NCBI GenBank assembly: GCA_947500135.1
Contig: CANMQX010000006.1
Location: 1 to 64,000 of the forward strand
Direction of reading: 5' to 3'
Length of the DNA: 64,000 nucleotides
DNA from: an uncultured Paracoccaceae bacterium
Lineage (GTDB): Bacteria > Pseudomonadota > Alphaproteobacteria > Rhodobacterales > Rhodobacteraceae
The notes beneath the pieces are model-generated. The model saw only the letters and a list, made by a program, of their open reading frames with translations. It made no database searches and was not told the DNA's origin. A program made the position numbers and the translations under genes. The stretch's first letter is position 1. Each line of letters opens with the position of its first letter. Shown piece by piece: positions 26,328 through 35,420 of this stretch.

Positions 26328-27593
26328 CTAGCTGGCCGTCGCAGGCTCTTTCTTGTTGCCCTTGTCATGGATCATCAGCGGAGCCACTTCAGATGTCACC
26401 GCCTCTTCGTTCACCACAACCTCGGTCACGGTGTCCATGCCGGGCAGATCGAACATCGTGTTCAACAGGATGTCTTCCATGATGGACCGCAATCCACGGG
26501 CACCGGTCTTGCGCTCAATCGCACGTTTGGCGATGGCGCTCAGCGCGTCTTCGGTGAATGTCAGCTTGGTATCTTCCAGCTCAAACAAACGCTGATACTG
26601 TTTGACCAGCGCATTCTTGGGCGCGGTCAGGATGGTGATCAGTGCATCCTCATCCAGATCGGTCAAGGTCGCGATCACCGGTAGACGGCCGACAAATTCC
26701 GGGATCAACCCGTATTTCAACAGGTCCTCTGGCTCCAGATCCTGAAACACCTCACCAATACCACGGTCATCATTGTCTTTCACATCGGCGCCAAAGCCCA
26801 TGCCGGACCCTTTGCCACGCTGGCCGATGATCTTGTCGAGGCCCGCAAAGGCACCGCCACAGATGAACAGAATATTGGTTGTATCCACCTGCAGGAATTC
26901 CTGCTGCGGATGCTTGCGACCACCTTGCGGCGGAACGGAGGCCACAGTACCCTCCATGATCTTCAACAGCGCCTGCTGTACCCCCTCGCCCGACACGTCG
27001 CGGGTGATCGATGGGTTGTCAGACTTGCGGGTAATCTTGTCGACCTCGTCAATATAAACGATGCCGCGCTGCGCACGTTCCACATTGTATTCAGAGGCCT
27101 GCAAAAGCTTCAGAATGATGTTTTCAACATCCTCACCCACATAACCGGCTTCGGTCAGTGTGGTGGCGTCAGCCATTGTAAAAGGAACGTCCAGAATACG
27201 GGCAAGTGTCTGGGCCAACAGGGTTTTACCACAACCGGTCGGACCAATCAGCATGATATTAGATTTTGCCAATTCAATATCGGATTTATCGGCGTGGTTC
27301 AGACGCTTGTAGTGGTTATGCACGGCAACAGACAGCACGCGCTTGGCGTGCATCTGGCCGATGACATAATCATCCAGCACCTGACAAATCTCGGTTGGGG
27401 TTGGGACGCCATCGCCAGCCTTCAGGCCAGCGGATTTGGTTTCCTCGCGAATGATATCCATGCACAGCTCGACGCACTCATCACAGATGAAGACGGTCGG
27501 GCCTGCAATCAGCTTGCGCACCTCATGTTGGCTCTTGCCACAAAAACTGCAGTAAAGCGTATTTTTGCTGTCGCCGCCGGATGTATTCGCCAT
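26328..27593 (-). CDS. clpX: ClpX ATPase, unfoldase of ClpXP
   Basis: The 421-residue AAA+ protein has an N-terminal zinc domain (Cys15, Cys18, Cys37, Cys40), Walker A GPTGCGKT, the GYVGEDVEN pore loop, Walker [11 protein letters not shown], sensor 2 in KTGARGLRS and the [11 protein letters not shown] loop. It unfolds tagged substrates and feeds them to ClpP. The ATG at 27593 gives the usual [20 protein letters not shown] start; the extension to 27650 is non-coding. It follows clpP after a 190-base gap with its own likely promoter. Confidence 0.97.
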   Translation of the reverse strand: MANTSGGDSKNTLYCSFCGKSQHEVRKLIAGPTVFICDECVELCMDIIREETKSAGLKAGDGVPTPTEICQVLDDYVIGQMHAKRVLSVAVHNHYKRLNHADKSDIELAKSNIMLIGPTGCGKTLLAQTLARILDVPFTMADATTLTEAGYVGEDVENIILKLLQASEYNVERAQRGIVYIDEVDKITRKSDNPSITRDVSGEGVQQALLKIMEGTVASVPPQGGRKHPQQEFLQVDTTNILFICGGAFAGLDKIIGQRGKGSGMGFGADVKDNDDRGIGEVFQDLEPEDLLKYGLIPEFVGRLPVIATLTDLDEDALITILTAPKNALVKQYQRLFELEDTKLTFTEDALSAIAKRAIERKTGARGLRSIMEDILLNTMFDLPGMDTVTEVVVNEEAVTSEVAPLMIHDKGNKKEPATAS

Positions 27594-27783
27594 CTTTAAC
27601 CTCTTGGCCAATTGGCCGCTCAAACAATATTCAGGCAGCCCCCGCCACAACTCTAGGACAGCCCGCCAAGGTCCACAATGTCAAAATGACCATGCGCACG
27701 GTCACGTTAACAAAGTGTTGCGGCACCGGTCTGAGCAAGGGAATATTAACCAAATCCTAACTCAAACCGGCGGGGTCAAAGCG

Positions 27784-28404
27784 TTAGTCTTCTGACTTTT
27801 CGCGGTTCTCCACGATCTCGTCGATCAGACCCCAATCCTTGGCCTCTTCGGGGGACATGAAATTGTCACGCTCCAGCGCCGTTTCGACTTTTTTCAAGGT
27901 CTGGCCGGTATGCTTGACGTAAATCTCATTCAGGCGATCCTTCAACTTCTGGGTCTCCCGGGCGTGGATCATGATGTCAGTGGCCTGGCCCTGATAACCG
28001 CCGGACGGTTGGTGAACCATGACACGGGAATTGGGCAGCGAAAACCGCATACCCGCATGACCTGCCGTCAACAAAAGCGATCCCATCGATGCGGCCTGAC
28101 CAACCACAAGGGTGGACACCTTGGGGCGGATATATTGCATCGTGTCATAGATCGACAGGCCCGACGTGACAACGCCACCGGGGCTGTTGATATACATGCT
28201 GATTTCCTTCTTGGGGTTCTCAGCCTCAAGGTGCAGCAACTGGGCAACAACCAACTGGCTCATGCCATCATGGACGGGGCCATTAAGGAAAATGATCCGC
28301 TCTTTCAAAAGACGGGAAAAAATATCATAGGCGCGTTCGCCCCGGGCAGTTTGTTCAACCACCATAGGGACAAGGTTCATATAGGTCTCGACCGGGTCTT
28401 GCAT
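27784..28404 (-). CDS. clpP: ClpP protease subunit
   Basis: The 206-residue serine protease shows the triad in [11 protein letters not shown] (Ser106), VMVHQPSGG (His131) and an Asp near residue 180, plus [20 protein letters not shown] and [18 protein letters not shown]. It forms the tetradecameric chamber with ClpX or ClpA. Length and start are normal. The two genes clpP and clpX are in the usual alphaproteobacterial order. The upstream region is shared with the divergent ArsR-type gene at 28538. Confidence 0.97.
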   Translation of the reverse strand: MQDPVETYMNLVPMVVEQTARGERAYDIFSRLLKERIIFLNGPVHDGMSQLVVAQLLHLEAENPKKEISMYINSPGGVVTSGLSIYDTMQYIRPKVSTLVVGQAASMGSLLLTAGHAGMRFSLPNSRVMVHQPSGGYQGQATDIMIHARETQKLKDRLNEIYVKHTGQTLKKVETALERDNFMSPEEAKDWGLIDEIVENREKSED

Positions 28405-28520
28405 ATTATCTGCCTCATATTTGGACGATCTTCGTCCTACTTCTAAATTCCTGACAGAGTCTTAGTGGCCGGTGTCAGGGGCTTCAAGGGTCGCAGGTCA
28501 TGATTGACAAATGGTAAGCG

Positions 28521-28539
28521 ATGACTTACGGTAAGTCAT
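28521..28539. promoter_or_regulatory. Palindromic operator overlapping the ArsR-type start codon
   Basis: ATGACTTAC (28521-28529) and GTAAGTCAT (28531-28539) flank a central G, a perfect 19-bp palindrome. The right arm overlaps the start codon at 28538. A TTGACA-like element lies at 28504-28509. Position and symmetry suggest autorepression by the winged-helix protein encoded immediately downstream. Confidence 0.6.
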
Positions 28540-28870
28540 GGACCACAAAGATGCAATAGCCGCAACCATGACCGCACTGGCCGACCCGACCCGCCGGGAT
28601 ATCATCGACCGGTTGCGCGGTGGGCCGCTGCCCGTCGGGGCCATCGCGAAAACCATGCCAGTCAGCCGCCCCGCAGTCAGTCAGCACCTGCGCGTGTTGT
28701 CAGATGCGGGGCTGTTATCGGTGACGCCATCAGGCAATCGACGGCTTTATGCCATTGCGCCCGATGGGGTCGACGCGTTGCGCCAATATCTTGACGGGTT
28801 GTGGGATGACGCGCTTGCGGCATTTGCGCGCGCCACCCAGGATCAAGCCAAAGGAAAACAGGATGAATGA
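28538..28870 (+). CDS. ArsR-type winged-helix repressor
   Basis: The 110-residue protein is an ArsR-family regulator: LADPTRRDIIDRLRGGPLPV and the recognition helix in SRPAVSQHLRVLSDAGLLSV. It lacks the metal-binding cysteines of ArsR/SmtB and belongs to the group paired with AHSA1/SRPBCC proteins. The downstream gene overlaps by 8 bases and is such a protein. There is no clear ribosome site before the ATG at 28538, and the palindromic operator overlaps it, so the message may be leaderless. An internal ATG at 28568 is possible. Confidence 0.9.
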   Translation: MDHKDAIAATMTALADPTRRDIIDRLRGGPLPVGAIAKTMPVSRPAVSQHLRVLSDAGLLSVTPSGNRRLYAIAPDGVDALRQYLDGLWDDALAAFARATQDQAKGKQDE

Positions 28871-29324
28871 CCCTATCAACAAAACCATCTCCGTACCATT
28901 GACCCCGGCAGAGGCATTTGCGCTCTTTACCGATGGGATCGACAAATGGTGGCCGGGCGCCAGCCATTCAGTGTCCGCAGCCAAAAACAAATCACCCCGT
29001 AAAGTCGGGTTCGACACCCATAAAGGCGGCAAAATCAGCGAGATCACCGATGAGGGCGAGACAGAAATCTGGGGTACGATCCTGGCCTATGATCCGGGCA
29101 AATACCTCGCCTTCACATGGCATCCCGGCAAGTCAGAGGATGAAGCAACGGTTGTGACAGTCAGCTTCAAAGCGACAGAGGCAGGGACGCGCTGTGACCT
29201 ATGCCATGGCGGTTTTGATATTCTGGGCGATCTGGCCGACGCGGTCAGCACCAGCTACCTGCAAGGGTGGGACATTGTACTGGGTTGTTTTGCCACGACA
29301 GCTAAAACGCCGGTTCACGCCTGA
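28863..29324 (+). CDS. SRPBCC/AHSA1-domain protein
   Basis: The 153-residue protein has the START-like AHSA1 fold: ISVPLTPAEAFALFTDGIDK, WWPGASHSV, EIWGTILAYDPGKYLAFTWH and a final helix in SYLQGWDIVLGCFA. These ligand-binding proteins are commonly controlled by the ArsR-type gene in front of them; the ligand is unknown. The start at 28863 overlaps the regulator's stop. It is followed by a perfect palindrome at 29333-29358. Confidence 0.88.
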   Translation: MNDPINKTISVPLTPAEAFALFTDGIDKWWPGASHSVSAAKNKSPRKVGFDTHKGGKISEITDEGETEIWGTILAYDPGKYLAFTWHPGKSEDEATVVTVSFKATEAGTRCDLCHGGFDILGDLADAVSTSYLQGWDIVLGCFATTAKTPVHA

Positions 29325-29332
29325 TTGATCAG

Positions 29333-29358
29333 GTAAGATGGGTTTAAACCCATCTTAC
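29333..29358. repeat. Perfect 26-bp palindrome, repeat family copy 1
   Basis: The left arm GTAAGATGGGTTT (29333-29345) is perfectly complementary to the right arm (29346-29358). It lies 8 bases after the AHSA1 gene. A decayed copy with the same left arm is at 32857-32880. It has no T-run; it could be a REP-like repeat or a hairpin that protects the 3' end of the message. Confidence 0.7.
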
Positions 29359-29396
29359 GTCGTTGAAACCCCGCGCCACTGCGTTAGCTCAAGCGC

Positions 29397-30575
29397 ATGT
29401 TTGACTCGACCTACACCGCCGCCCTGAAACACCTGCAGGATTTCGTGCCCAAGGCCGGTCGCGACTACGCCAGCAAACGCAACTACGATGACCGCGCGGG
29501 CGTCTCGACCCTGTCGCCCTATATCCGGCACCGGATCATCACCGAAGAGCAGGTGCTGCGCACCACCCTCGCCCGGCATAGCCCACAAGCGGCCGCGAAA
29601 TTCATACAAGAGGTCTATTGGCGTAGCTATTGGAAAGGCTGGCTGGAACTGCGGCCTTCCATTTGGACCGCTTACAAATCGGATTTGCAATCAGCGCTGA
29701 ACCGGGTCCAAACCGAAAGCGGGCTGCGGCAGGAATGGGAGGCCGCCTGCAAGGGTCAAACCGGGATCGACTGTTTTGACCACTGGGCACAGGAACTGAC
29801 CGAGACCGGCTATCTGCACAATCACGCGCGGATGTGGTTCGCCTCGATCTGGATTTTCACGCTCAGGCTGCCCTGGACGCTCGGCGCGGATTTTTTCCTG
29901 CGGCAGTTGATTGACGGCGATCCGGCGTCCAACACTCTGTCATGGCGCTGGGTCGCGGGGCTGCAAACCATCGGCAAAACTTACCTCGCTCGCCCCGACA
30001 ATATCGCCAAATACACCAGTGGGCGTTTCCACCCACAAGGCCTGGCCACGGATGCCAAACCGCTTGACGGGATGCCGCATCCAGCGCGCGACCCCGTCCC
30101 CATCAGCGATCCCATCGACCCATCGCTGCGCACAGGGCTTTTGATCAGCGAAGAGGACCTGTCGCCCGGCTGGTTGTTTGATCAGATCAACCCAATTGCG
30201 ACGGCGACGATCCAAACAACAGACCACCGCAGCCCGCTGGCAACGGCCGCCAATGTCACCAAATTCGTGAAGGGCGCACTCGCCGACTGCGCCACACGAT
30301 TTCGCGATAAATGCGGGCCGATCAGCCATGTGACGCCTAAGACGATCAGCACATGGGCGGCGGAAAACAACATCCAACAAATTGTGACATCCTACACGCC
30401 TACCGGGCCAACCCGCGACGCGCTCGAAAGAACGCCGCTCGCGCAGCTCATCAGACCTTATGACAGTGCTGCGTGGCCACACGCCACACACGGGTTCTTT
30501 CGGTTCAAAGACCAAATCCCACGGCTGATCGATCAGCTCAAACAATCGCCACGGCAGCGACAGGGCGCAAAGTGA
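29397..30575 (+). CDS. Photolyase/cryptochrome FAD-domain protein lacking the N-terminal domain
   Basis: Residues 1-230 match the FAD-binding half of photolyases/cryptochromes: SPYIRHRIITEEQVLR, FIQEVYWRSYWKGWLELRPS, HNHARMWFASIWIFTLRLPW and DGDPASNTLSWRWVAGLQT, followed by IAKYTSGRFHPQ. The usual N-terminal alpha/beta domain that carries the antenna pigment is absent. The C-terminal 160 residues include an alpha/beta-like stretch, STWAAENNIQQIVTSYTPTG, that resembles part of that domain, so the order may be permuted. Function (repair, photoreceptor or other flavoprotein) cannot be set from sequence. The 54 bases to the next annotated stop upstream contain the palindrome at 29333. Confidence 0.8.
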   Translation: MFDSTYTAALKHLQDFVPKAGRDYASKRNYDDRAGVSTLSPYIRHRIITEEQVLRTTLARHSPQAAAKFIQEVYWRSYWKGWLELRPSIWTAYKSDLQSALNRVQTESGLRQEWEAACKGQTGIDCFDHWAQELTETGYLHNHARMWFASIWIFTLRLPWTLGADFFLRQLIDGDPASNTLSWRWVAGLQTIGKTYLARPDNIAKYTSGRFHPQGLATDAKPLDGMPHPARDPVPISDPIDPSLRTGLLISEEDLSPGWLFDQINPIATATIQTTDHRSPLATAANVTKFVKGALADCATRFRDKCGPISHVTPKTISTWAAENNIQQIVTSYTPTGPTRDALERTPLAQLIRPYDSAAWPHATHGFFRFKDQIPRLIDQLKQSPRQRQGAK

Positions 30576-30764
30576 ACAGAAACAACCAATCTGATCATAG
30601 CGGCCTGCACGGGAGTCGGTGATATCCCAGCAACAGCGCGGCGTAACAAACCCACAAGAACGGATCATCGCAGCCGCTTACGCCGTACCTCGTTTATGCG
30701 GGCCCGTTTCATCATCCGCTACTTCGGTCCACAAATATGATGAACACACAAGGCGAAGTGACAG

Positions 30765-31307
30765 TCAGACCGGGATATCACCCACCGCCAACCAGTCATC
30801 AAGTACTTGCCTCAGCGCCCCCCAATCGGTGTATTCCTTATCCTCATGCGGATCGACGGATTGCTTCTTCTGGGCGGCAATCCAACGCATCGCCCAGGAC
30901 TTGAAAAAATCATATTCCGAAAAGCGGAACGCACCGGCCACATGCATCACCGTTGCGAGTGACCAGCCGGTTTTGGCTGCAAACCGGTCAACACAGCCCT
31001 GCAACCCTTTCCAATCATCCGGGTCGTCCCCCGCAGCGGCAAGAGAAACCGACATGAATGCAGTTTTCATCCCCTCCAGCGCATCACGCTGGCGGATCGC
31101 CAGATTGCGCAAAACTTTCTGATATTGGCCAGCATGTACCGACCCGGCCAGTAAGACGGCATCAAACCGGTCAAACGCAATCTCCTTGGCATCACTGGCA
31201 TGGGCCAGTTCAACAGAATGGCCGGTATCAATCAGATGATCAGCGCAGAACCTTGCGATCTTGCGGGTCTGCCCTTCGGTCGAGGCATAAGCGATCAGTA
31301 TTTTCAT
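30765..31307 (-). CDS. Flavodoxin-domain protein, HemG-like
   Basis: The 180-residue protein has the flavodoxin FMN loop at its start (ILIAYASTEGQTRKIARFCA), the second loop FDAVLLAGSVHAGQYQKVLR and FMSVSLAAAGDDPDDWKGLQ. It resembles menaquinone-dependent protoporphyrinogen oxidase (HemG) and other long-loop flavodoxins. WSLATVMHVAGAFRFSEYDF and FKSWAMRWIAAQKK match the HemG tail. A HemG function is inference, since the organism may use another oxidase. An array of four 11-bp repeats lies 123 bases upstream. Confidence 0.82.
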   Translation of the reverse strand: MKILIAYASTEGQTRKIARFCADHLIDTGHSVELAHASDAKEIAFDRFDAVLLAGSVHAGQYQKVLRNLAIRQRDALEGMKTAFMSVSLAAAGDDPDDWKGLQGCVDRFAAKTGWSLATVMHVAGAFRFSEYDFFKSWAMRWIAAQKKQSVDPHEDKEYTDWGALRQVLDDWLAVGDIPV

Positions 31308-31430
31308 GACGGGATCCCCCTTTGGTGTTCGGGGGCAAGTCTCGCAGATGATGCCGTGTAATGCTTTGATCTGTATCAGTCGTTAATATGGCATACGGGG
31401 ATCTAATCACGGCACACCGCGCGCAGGGGT

Positions 31431-31468
31431 CCGACAAAAGGCCGACGTTTTGCCGACGTGTCGCCGAC
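31431..31468 (-). repeat. Four GTCGG units at exact 11-bp spacing, array 1
   Basis: On the plus strand CCGAC begins at 31431, 31442, 31453 and 31464. Read on the minus strand the units are GTCGGCGACAC, GTCGGCAAAAC, GTCGGCCTTTT and GTCGGACC. It lies upstream of the flavodoxin gene and downstream of the amidotransferase-like gene, both on the minus strand. Direct repeats at 11 bp are the pattern of PhoB/OmpR-type binding boxes. A second array with the same geometry is at 41357. Confidence 0.8.
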
Positions 31469-31526
31469 CGGGCAAATCCACCCGAAACACCGGCGTTTAC
31501 AATTGATTCGTAGAAAGCGGCGCGCC

Positions 31527-32294
31527 CTAGCCCGTCTTGCGCAAACCACCGGCCGCCCAGTCACGGCAGGCCGCGCCAAAGGCCTCAAACAGCGGGCGCG
31601 ACACCGGATCAGCATCTGCATTCCACTCCGGATGCCACTGCACAGACAAGGTAAACCCGGGCGCATCAGCGACGTAAATCGCCTCTGGCGTGCCATCATC
31701 AGCATAGCCGTCAACCACAATACGCGGACCCGGGGCCTTGATGCCCTGACCATGCAATGTGTTGGTCATCACGGTCTGCACGCCCAGCAACCGATGAAAC
31801 GGACCATCGGCAGAAAACGTAACCTCATGGCGCAATTCAAACTTCTCCGCCAAACTGCCATCGGGGGGCATACGATGGTTATCACGGCCCGGCAAATCAC
31901 GGATTTCAGGATATAGGGTACCCCCCATGGCGACGTTAACCTCTTGAAAACCGCGACAGATTCCAAATATTGGTTGACCTGCCGCGACGCAGGCCCGGAT
32001 CAATGGCAGGGCAATGCCGTCACGGTCCCGATCAAAATCACCATGGGCATCCGTCGGCGTCTCGCCATATTCCTCAGGGTGGACATTCGGGCGCCCGCCA
32101 GTGAACAGAAAGCCATCACAGACTGACATCAGTTCTGCAGGGGTGACCACAGATGGATCGGAAGGGATAATCATCGGGATCGCCTGGGACACATCGGCAA
32201 CGGCATGTGTGTTCATATGGCCTACCGCATGGACCGGATATTCATCATTGATCAGATTGCTGTTGCCGATAATGCCAATGACCGGACGATCCAT
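31527..32294 (-). CDS. Gamma-glutamyl-GABA hydrolase-like class I amidotransferase (C26)
   Basis: The 255-residue protein matches PuuD and related C26 peptidases: nucleophile Cys in IFGICRGFQEVNVAMGG, His in FTLSVQWHPEWNADADP, the early GNSNLINDEYPVHAVGHMNT and CDGFLFTGGRPNVHPEEYGE. Such enzymes hydrolyse gamma-glutamyl-gamma-aminobutyrate in putrescine breakdown or related gamma-glutamyl amides. No other putrescine gene is nearby, so the substrate is open. AGGGATGTAAT precedes the ATG. Confidence 0.88.
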   Translation of the reverse strand: MDRPVIGIIGNSNLINDEYPVHAVGHMNTHAVADVSQAIPMIIPSDPSVVTPAELMSVCDGFLFTGGRPNVHPEEYGETPTDAHGDFDRDRDGIALPLIRACVAAGQPIFGICRGFQEVNVAMGGTLYPEIRDLPGRDNHRMPPDGSLAEKFELRHEVTFSADGPFHRLLGVQTVMTNTLHGQGIKAPGPRIVVDGYADDGTPEAIYVADAPGFTLSVQWHPEWNADADPVSRPLFEAFGAACRDWAAGGLRKTG

Positions 32295-32417
32295 ATTACA
32301 TCCCTTCAGATTTCAACCTTAGTAACGCGTCATGCAGGATCGTGAAAGGCAACAATTCCGCAGACCCGCGCGCACAGTTTTGCACAGCGCGGTATCATAT
32401 TCACTAACGGCTCAGAT

Positions 32418-32846
32418 TTATGCTTCTCCAGTCAGACCGGCGGCTTCGATACCGGCCATCGCAGCAATCACATCATTGTCAGAGGTATCACCGGTCACAC
32501 CCACGGCACCAATGACGTTGCCGCGCTTGTCGCGGACAAGAACACCACCGGGGACAGGCACAACCTGCCCACCATAAACGCCGTTCACCGCGGCCATGAA
32601 ATAGGCCTGCTGTTCAGCCCGCGCCATCTGTGCTGTACCAGCCATCCCCAGCATGACAGAGCCGTAGGCCTTGCCATGCGCGATCCCAAACCGGCCCGGG
32701 GCGGCCCCATCAGCACGCTCAAACGCCTTGACGTGACCACCGGCATCCAGAACCACAACCGATAGTGGTTTCAGGCCAATCTCGGCCCCTTTGGCCATCG
32801 CCTTGCGAATGATCGCCCGGGCCTTATTCGTTGAGATTTCTGCCAT
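32418..32846 (-). CDS. glcG: GlcG/HbpS-family heme-binding-like protein
   Basis: The 142-residue protein has the GlcG/DUF336 fold: NKARAIIRKAMAKGAEIGLK, VLDAGGHVKAFERADGAAPG, FGIAHGKAYGSVMLGM, QVVPVPGGVLVRDKRGNVIG and AVGVTGDTSDNDVIAAMAGI. GlcG is commonly encoded with glycolate/malate-synthase G genes, and here it follows glcB on the same strand. Its exact role is unknown; related proteins bind heme. The ATG at 32846 has GGGAG upstream. A decayed palindromic repeat copy lies between it and glcB. Confidence 0.85.
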   Translation of the reverse strand: MAEISTNKARAIIRKAMAKGAEIGLKPLSVVVLDAGGHVKAFERADGAAPGRFGIAHGKAYGSVMLGMAGTAQMARAEQQAYFMAAVNGVYGGQVVPVPGGVLVRDKRGNVIGAVGVTGDTSDNDVIAAMAGIEAAGLTGEA

Positions 32847-32856
32847 TTTTGTCTCC

Positions 32857-32880
32857 CGTAAGATGGGTTTCAACCCATCA
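32857..32880. repeat. Imperfect copy of the 26-bp palindromic repeat
   Basis: The left arm GTAAGATGGGTTT (32857-32869) is identical to the copy at 29333; the right arm CAACCCATC is changed at the centre and shortened. It lies between malate synthase G and glcG. The exact match of the 13-base arm to the copy 3.5 kb away indicates a repeat family. Confidence 0.65.
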
Positions 32881-32884
32881 CCCT

Positions 32885-35032
32885 TCAAGAATTCCGTTGT
32901 GCCTTCAATTCCAACCGACGCTGATGCAGTACGGGCTCGGTGTAACCGGACGGTTGCATACGCCCTTTGAACACCAGGTCGCAGGCCGCTTGGAATGCGA
33001 TCCCATCAAAATTCGGTGCCATTGGGCAATAGGCCGGATCATTGGCATTCTGCTGGTCAACAACGGCCGCCATCTTATGCATTGCATCCATGACCTGCGC
33101 CTCAGAAACCACCTCGTGATGCAACCAATTGGCTAGGGCCTGGCTGGAGATACGGCAGGTCGCACGATCCTCCATCAGCCCGACATCATTGATATCAGGC
33201 ACCTTCGAACAGCCAACACCCTGATCAATCCAGCGCACGACATAGCCCAGGATACCTTGCGCGTTATTCTCGATCTCCTTGCGTTTTTGCGCGTCGGTCC
33301 AGCGCTGATACTGGGCCAGCGGAATATCCAGAATGGACGACACATAGGCACGACGTCCGCCCTTACGCAGCTTGTGCTGCACCGCCATAACATCAACCTT
33401 ATGGTAATGCAGTGCATGCAGCGTGGCCGCTGTCGGGCTGGGTACCCAGGCGCAATTGGCACCTGATTGCGGATGGCCTATCTTTTGTTCCAGCATGGCT
33501 GCCATCATGTCGGGCATCGCCCACATACCCTTGCCGATCTGGGCCTTGCCGGAAAATCCGCATTCCAGCCCGATATCAACATTCTGATCTTCATAGGCAC
33601 CAATCCATTGTTTACGCTTGATAAAATCCTTACGGCTGAACGGCCCTGCCTCCATTGATGTATGGATTTCATCACCTGTCCGGTCAAGAAAACCTGTATT
33701 GATAAAGGCGACGCGATCCTTCGCCGAACGAATACAGGCCTTAAGGTTCACGGTCGTCCGGCGCTCCTCATCCATGATACCGATCTTGACGGTGTGGCGC
33801 GGCAGCCCCAGCGCATCCTCAACCATGGCAAAAATGTCATTAGTGAATGCCACTTCCTCTGGCCCATGCATCTTGGGTTTCACAACATAAACAGAGCCAT
33901 GCGCCGAATTGCCGCCTTCGCGTTTCAGGTCATGCATGGCGATCAGCACCGTGAACATCGCGTCCATCAGCCCTTCAAAAACCTCCTCGCCATCGGCATC
34001 CAGAATGGCCGGGTTGGTCATCAGGTGACCGACATTGCGGACCCACAACAAGGCGCGGCCCTTCAATGTCAACGGGTTACCATCCGGAGCGGTATAGGTC
34101 AGGTCATCCGAGAAGCGGCGGGTCTGAGTTTGACCGCCCTTCTGGAACTCAGACGTCAGATCACCGCGCATCAGGCCCAACCAGTTGCGATAGGCCAGCA
34201 CCTTGTCTTCAGCATCCACGCAGGCAACGCTGTCTTCACAGTCCATAATCGCTGTCACTGCACTTTCCAGACGCACATCAGCCAAAAGCGCCTGATCGCG
34301 GCTCCCAATCGGATGGGCGCGGTCGAAAACCAGCTCAACATGCAAGCCGTTATTCACCAAAAGGATGCTGTCCGGCGCCTTGGGATTGCCGCGATAGCCC
34401 GCAAATTTTTCTGGCTGGCGCAAGGGGTTATCATCGATCAACAGCACGCCATCATGCACATAGTAACGGGACACATCGGCATGGCTGGTGCCTTCAATCG
34501 GGAAAGCCTCGTCCAGAAAAACCCGCGAACGGGCAACAACCCGGGCCCCATGGCCGCGATCATATGGACCCTTGGGCGGCTGCACTCCCATGGCATCGGT
34601 GCCATAGAATGCATCATACAGACTACCCCACCTGGCATTTGCGGCATTCAGGGCAAAGCGAGCATTGGTGATCGGCACAACCAGTTGCGGTCCGGGTACA
34701 GTTGCGATCTCTGGATCGACATTTGTGGTCGCAATCTCAAACGCCTCTCCCTCTTCCACCAGATACTCGATCTCGTGCAGGAAAGCCTCATATTCGGTGC
34801 GGTCATGGGCGGTCCCGCGCCGTTTGACATGCCACTCATCAATGCGGGCCTGCAGCTCCTCGCGGGTTTGCAGCAACGCGCGATTGCGCGGTGTCATCTT
34901 TTCCACAAGCCCAGCAAAGCCAGACCAAAAATGATCCGCCGTAATCCCGGTGCCGGGCAAAGCGTGATCATCAACGAAACTAGCCAGTTCGGCTGCCACC
35001 ATAATCCCGTTCTTTCCGATACGATCGGTCAT
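32885..35032 (-). CDS. glcB: Malate synthase G
   Basis: The 715-residue enzyme condenses glyoxylate and acetyl-CoA to malate. It shows the G-type insertion and active-site stretches [78 protein letters not shown] and [19 protein letters not shown]. The start is the ATG at 35032 with GAGGGA upstream; a longer frame to 35236 overlaps the DUF2256 gene and is not used. With glcG downstream it suggests glyoxylate or glycolate use. Confidence 0.96.
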   Translation of the reverse strand: MTDRIGKNGIMVAAELASFVDDHALPGTGITADHFWSGFAGLVEKMTPRNRALLQTREELQARIDEWHVKRRGTAHDRTEYEAFLHEIEYLVEEGEAFEIATTNVDPEIATVPGPQLVVPITNARFALNAANARWGSLYDAFYGTDAMGVQPPKGPYDRGHGARVVARSRVFLDEAFPIEGTSHADVSRYYVHDGVLLIDDNPLRQPEKFAGYRGNPKAPDSILLVNNGLHVELVFDRAHPIGSRDQALLADVRLESAVTAIMDCEDSVACVDAEDKVLAYRNWLGLMRGDLTSEFQKGGQTQTRRFSDDLTYTAPDGNPLTLKGRALLWVRNVGHLMTNPAILDADGEEVFEGLMDAMFTVLIAMHDLKREGGNSAHGSVYVVKPKMHGPEEVAFTNDIFAMVEDALGLPRHTVKIGIMDEERRTTVNLKACIRSAKDRVAFINTGFLDRTGDEIHTSMEAGPFSRKDFIKRKQWIGAYEDQNVDIGLECGFSGKAQIGKGMWAMPDMMAAMLEQKIGHPQSGANCAWVPSPTAATLHALHYHKVDVMAVQHKLRKGGRRAYVSSILDIPLAQYQRWTDAQKRKEIENNAQGILGYVVRWIDQGVGCSKVPDINDVGLMEDRATCRISSQALANWLHHEVVSEAQVMDAMHKMAAVVDQQNANDPAYCPMAPNFDGIAFQAACDLVFKGRMQPSGYTEPVLHQRRLELKAQRNS

Positions 35033-35132
35033 GATATGTTCCCTCATCAATATGCATACAGCGGCACACCGGCCCCGGTTCCAGCAGAGAGGTAGAGCAG
35101 AAGTTTCCGATAGGCAACAAACGGCGTCCGAT

Positions 35133-35279
35133 TCATTTAGCGCGCTGGTCACGACACCGGTTCGAACAATAACGAACCTGATCCCAAACCTTTTCCCATT
35201 TCTTGCGCCACGCGAATGGGCGGCCACAGGTGGCACAGATTTTCTTCGGCAGATTGGATTTCCGGCGCATCTTGGGCAT
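35133..35279 (-). CDS. Short DUF2256 zinc-ribbon-like protein
   Basis: A 48-codon gene starts at the ATG at 35279 and stops at 35133-35135. The product begins [20 protein letters not shown] and has two cysteine pairs, [19 protein letters not shown] and [12 protein letters not shown], the layout of DUF2256. The family often lies near photolyase/cryptochrome genes; here the nearest one, at 29397, is about 4.5 kb away. Function unknown; zinc binding is likely from the cysteines. There is no strong ribosome site. Confidence 0.85.
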   Translation of the reverse strand: MPKMRRKSNLPKKICATCGRPFAWRKKWEKVWDQVRYCSNRCRDQRAK

Positions 35280-35303
35280 AGCTATCTAGATATCGCGAAG
35301 GCA

Positions 35304-35346
35304 AAATTTTTCAAAAATTTCGACCCAAAATCTGTGTCAGATTTTG
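35304..35346. repeat. Tandem double hairpin, second copy of the element
   Basis: Hairpin 1 pairs AAATTTTT (35304-35311) with AAAAATTT (35313-35320). Hairpin 2 pairs CAAAATCTG (35326-35334) with CAGATTTTG (35338-35346) around TGT. Arrangement, arm lengths and spacing match the element at 21164-21209, although bases differ. It lies between the divergent DUF2256 and pepN genes. Confidence 0.65.
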
Positions 35347-35420
35347 CGCACCCTGTTCGGATCACGGTGGTACAATCCTGACCCTGCGCCTAGGCTAATC
35401 GCAGGTCAAAAAAGGATCGC

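Noticed and set aside
33662-35095. Plus-strand frame of 477 codons
   Set aside because: It is fully antisense to malate synthase G, and the composition is that of a shadow.
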